Positions 38,446-40,926 of a DNA stretch of 40,926 nucleotides are shown piece after piece; within the stretch, counting starts at the first letter, position 1, and each line of letters begins with the position of its first letter. The stretch spans positions 1 through 40,926 of the forward strand of contig JASHPB010000084.1 in the NCBI GenBank assembly GCA_030038355.1, in the 5' to 3' direction. The translations under genes were made by a program, and so were the position numbers. This stretch comes from Candidatus Binataceae bacterium. GTDB lineage: Bacteria; Desulfobacterota; Binatia; Binatales; Binataceae. The notes under the pieces were generated by a model, which ran no database searches, was not told where the DNA came from, and saw only the letters and a list, made by a program, of their open reading frames with translations.

Positions 38446-40926
38446 TCAGGCCGGCGCCGGCTCCGGCGGTGCCGTCTTACGCTCGCCTTCGTCGGTCAAA
38501 CCCAGTTGCTTGTGAAGCACGTACACGAGCGTCGGATGAAACACTCGCGTCAGGAGTGCAATTGAGACCGCGCCACCGATGACCACGATAGCGAGGGGAC
38601 GCTGCGTCTGCGCGCCGATCCGGGTTGATAGCGCCGCTGGCAGCAGGCCCAGGCCGTCGACCAACGCCGTCATCATTAACGCGCGGAACCTGCGGTCGGC
38701 GCCCATTACGATCGAATCCAACACGGTGTAACCTTCTTCCCAAAGTTGGTGGATATAGAAGTTCAGCAGGATGCCGTCCATGATTGCGATCGCGAAAATG
38801 GAGATGAATCCGACCGCCGCCGAAATACTGAACGGCGTATGCGTGATTACCAGCGCCAGCACGCCGCCTAAGCAAGCGAGCGGAACCTGCGCCATCAAGA
38901 TCAAAGTGTTGACCAGAGACAGAGTCGCTGCGTAGAGCACAGCCATTATCATCAGCAATGCCAGCGGGATTACGATGGCAAGGCGCCGGTTGGCTGCCTG
39001 CATCTCGCTGTACTCTCCGACCCAATCGAGATGAACGCCCTCGGGTAGCTTTATTTCTTTCGCGACCGTGCGCTTGGCGTCCTCAATGGTGGTCTGCATA
39101 TCGCGTCCGCGCACACTGAATCGTATCGGAACGTAGCGCTCCAGATGTTCGCGATAGATGAACGAAGCGCCGGTTGCGGTTTTGATCGTGGCCACCTGAG
39201 ACAGCGGCACATAGCCGTTGCCGGAAGGCAACGCAACGCGGATCTGACGAATCGCGTTCAAGCTCTCCCTGTACTTAGGCAGCCAGCGGACAACCAGGTT
39301 GAACGCGCGGTCTCCCTGCAATACCTGGGTGATAGCTTGGCCACCGATTGCGGCCTGAACAACTCCATTTACATCGCCGACATTAAGTCCGTAGCGTGAG
39401 CACTCTTTGCGATTAGGCGTGATGAGCAGATTCGGCTGACCCATCGAGCGGTACACGGCGAGGTCGGCCATGCCGGGAACGGTGCTGACGACCTCGTTCA
39501 CCTCGTTTGCAACCTGTTCATCGGTGGGGAGATCTGGCCCATAGACCTTAATAGCATTCACTCCTTTAACACCAGAAAGCGCTTCCTCAACGTTGTCCTC
39601 AATGTTCTGGGAATAACCGAAGCTTACCTCAGGATACTTCTGCCGAAGCTTTTCGTCGATCGCGGAGACCAGTTTGTCCTTGGTCAGACCCTTGGGCCAC
39701 TGAGACTCTGGCTTAAGATCGACAAAAAACTCTATATTGAAAAAGCCCGTCGTGTCCGAACCGTCATCGGGGCGACCAACCTGAGAAACGACTGTGCTTA
39801 CTTCGGGAAATGACTGGAAAATAGTACGGCCGCCGCTTGCGACATCATCCGAGTATTCCAGTGAAGTTGTTAGCGGCAAGGTCGCCCGGGCCCAGATGTT
39901 TCCCTCCTCCAGCTTAGGTAAGAACTCGCCGCCCAAATGCGAAAATTGCGAGAGCCCAACGATCAGGATCAGCGCGATCACTGCCAGCGTCAGACGAGGA
40001 AATTGCAAGATTCGAACGAAAAGCTTGTGATAGAAATGATGGAACGATTCCCACACGATGTTGTGTGTTTCTTTCATCCCCTTGCGCAGCATGAACGAAC
40101 TCAGGACCGGCGTCAGGGTGACGGCCAGCAAAATCGCAACCGTCAATGCGAAGGAATAGGTGTGCGACATCGGCGAGAAAATCACGCCCTCGACGCCCTT
40201 CATCGTGAACAGCGGTAGAAAAGCGATCAGAAAGATAAGCGTCGAATAAAACATCGGACCGCCGACTTCGGTGGAAGCACGCTTGATGCAGTGCAGTGTG
40301 CTTTCGCTCTCGCCCGCATCGGTCGTCAGGTGCCGGTAAATGTTCTCAATTACGATGATCGTAGAGTCGATGATGATTCCGAAATCCACCGCTCCGAGCG
40401 AGAGAAGGTTGGCGGGTGTTCCGGTCAGGTAAAGAAGAATGAAGGCGCCGAACATCGCAAGTGGGATATTGATCGCGGCAATGATCGCCGTACGTAGGTT
40501 ACCAAGAAAAAACAAGAGGACAAGAAAGACCAACAGCATCCCCAGCGACAGGTTTTCGAAAACGGTGTGAAGTGTAGTGTCGACCAGACTTGTACGATCA
40601 TAGTACGGTACGATCTTGAAGCCTCTAGGCAACATTCCAGAGGTGTTGAGTTGCTCTGCTTTATCCTCCACCCCTTTCACGGTCTTCAGCGTGTCGCCGT
40701 ACTTACGCATGAGAACGATACCCTCGACGACCTCGGCTTGATTGTCCTTGCCTACGATACCGAGACGGGGCGCGTATCCTATGTCAACCTTAGCGATGTC
40801 CTGGACGCGAATGGGCGTGGAATTAGTAGTATTAAGCGTGATGTCTTTGATGTCGTCGAGTGTCTGAATGAAACCCAGCCCCCGAACGTCATATGCCTGA
40901 TCTCCGACCTTAAGATAATTGCCGCC
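38446..40926 (-). CDS. Heavy-metal efflux RND pump (CusA/CzcA family), N-terminus beyond window
   Basis: The frame is open to the right edge, giving about 826 residues of a family usually about 1,030-1,060 long. The first roughly 220 residues are missing. The visible part starts in the porter domain (GGNYLKVGDQAYDVRG). It contains the transmembrane block VDFGIIIDSTIIVIENIYRH, which keeps the two Asp and one Glu of the heavy-metal subfamily's proton relay. It ends with LVYVLHKQLGL and a Pro-rich tail PPEPAPA. It would form an inner-membrane trimer exporting metal ions together with a membrane-fusion protein and outer-membrane channel, not seen here. Its base composition is visibly lower in G+C than its neighbours (block 39541-39600 has 26 of 60), hinting at acquisition. 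Confidence 0.93.
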   Translation of the reverse strand, partial: GGNYLKVGDQAYDVRGLGFIQTLDDIKDITLNTTNSTPIRVQDIAKVDIGYAPRLGIVGKDNQAEVVEGIVLMRKYGDTLKTVKGVEDKAEQLNTSGMLPRGFKIVPYYDRTSLVDTTLHTVFENLSLGMLLVFLVLLFFLGNLRTAIIAAINIPLAMFGAFILLYLTGTPANLLSLGAVDFGIIIDSTIIVIENIYRHLTTDAGESESTLHCIKRASTEVGGPMFYSTLIFLIAFLPLFTMKGVEGVIFSPMSHTYSFALTVAILLAVTLTPVLSSFMLRKGMKETHNIVWESFHHFYHKLFVRILQFPRLTLAVIALILIVGLSQFSHLGGEFLPKLEEGNIWARATLPLTTSLEYSDDVASGGRTIFQSFPEVSTVVSQVGRPDDGSDTTGFFNIEFFVDLKPESQWPKGLTKDKLVSAIDEKLRQKYPEVSFGYSQNIEDNVEEALSGVKGVNAIKVYGPDLPTDEQVANEVNEVVSTVPGMADLAVYRSMGQPNLLITPNRKECSRYGLNVGDVNGVVQAAIGGQAITQVLQGDRAFNLVVRWLPKYRESLNAIRQIRVALPSGNGYVPLSQVATIKTATGASFIYREHLERYVPIRFSVRGRDMQTTIEDAKRTVAKEIKLPEGVHLDWVGEYSEMQAANRRLAIVIPLALLMIMAVLYAATLSLVNTLILMAQVPLACLGGVLALVITHTPFSISAAVGFISIFAIAIMDGILLNFYIHQLWEEGYTVLDSIVMGADRRFRALMMTALVDGLGLLPAALSTRIGAQTQRPLAIVVIGGAVSIALLTRVFHPTLVYVLHKQLGLTDEGERKTAPPEPAPA

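Noticed and set aside
38429-38446. Triple ATCGCT repeat considered as start of a CRISPR or phase-variation tract
   Set aside because: Only three short units, no spacers, and it lies at a stop codon where slippage would barely change the protein.

Overview
High-GC bacterial chromosome segment (most genes about 60-70% G+C). Nearly every gene is recognisable, so this looks like ordinary chromosome with a few accessory patches. The mix of a GspN-containing type II secretion operon, several crotonases, an F420-type LLM oxidoreductase and a circularly permuted ATP-grasp/alpha-E/transglutaminase set suggests a deltaproteobacteria-related lineage such as Candidatus Binatia (Desulfobacterota_B). That placement is inference from gene content only.

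Layout. (1) 1-3911, minus strand: a metabolic run of homoserine-kinase-like phosphotransferase, metF, folE, rpiA and a glycerate 2-kinase cut by the window edge. (2) 4072-7118: a peroxiredoxin with a histone-tail-like N-terminus, a lipoprotein with an alpha/beta-hydrolase fold but no catalytic Ser, and coupled hisI-hisG. (3) 7196-8153: two decayed genes back to back, an ArsR-type regulator (minus) and a cupin (plus). (4) 8231-12006: a crotonase with substituted catalytic acids, a dienelactone hydrolase, an iron-storage pair bfd-bfr under a near-consensus Fur box, and a crotonase flanked by two small genes. (5) 12088-14035: a class C beta-lactamase-type serine hydrolase and a divergent BamE-like lipoprotein. 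(6) 14197-23324: a tightly overlapped type II secretion operon gspEFGHIJKLMN, without gspC, gspD or gspO nearby. (7) 23328-26766: an alpha/beta hydrolase, an LLM oxidoreductase, a third crotonase and a small exported protein. (8) 26767-27556: about 800 bases without a convincing gene.

(9) 27557-34940 is the most interesting unit: a compact five-gene plus-strand operon. It encodes two ABC exporter half-transporters with 8 bases of overlap, a circularly permuted ATP-grasp ligase, an alpha-E protein and a transglutaminase-like cysteine protease. I read it as a candidate system that makes or modifies a peptide-like product and exports it. (10) 35063-38337: an FkbM-type methyltransferase remnant, a tyrosine phosphatase, a zinc-finger anti-sigma-like membrane protein, a VOC-fold protein and a truncated PAS/HisKA protein whose phospho-acceptor His is Arg. 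(11) 38446-40926: most of a CusA/CzcA-type heavy-metal RND pump, of visibly lower G+C, running off the right edge.

No tRNA, rRNA, CRISPR array, transposase or integrase was recognised. Starts were chosen by ribosome-binding sites, gene overlaps and family N-termini, and are stated where uncertain.
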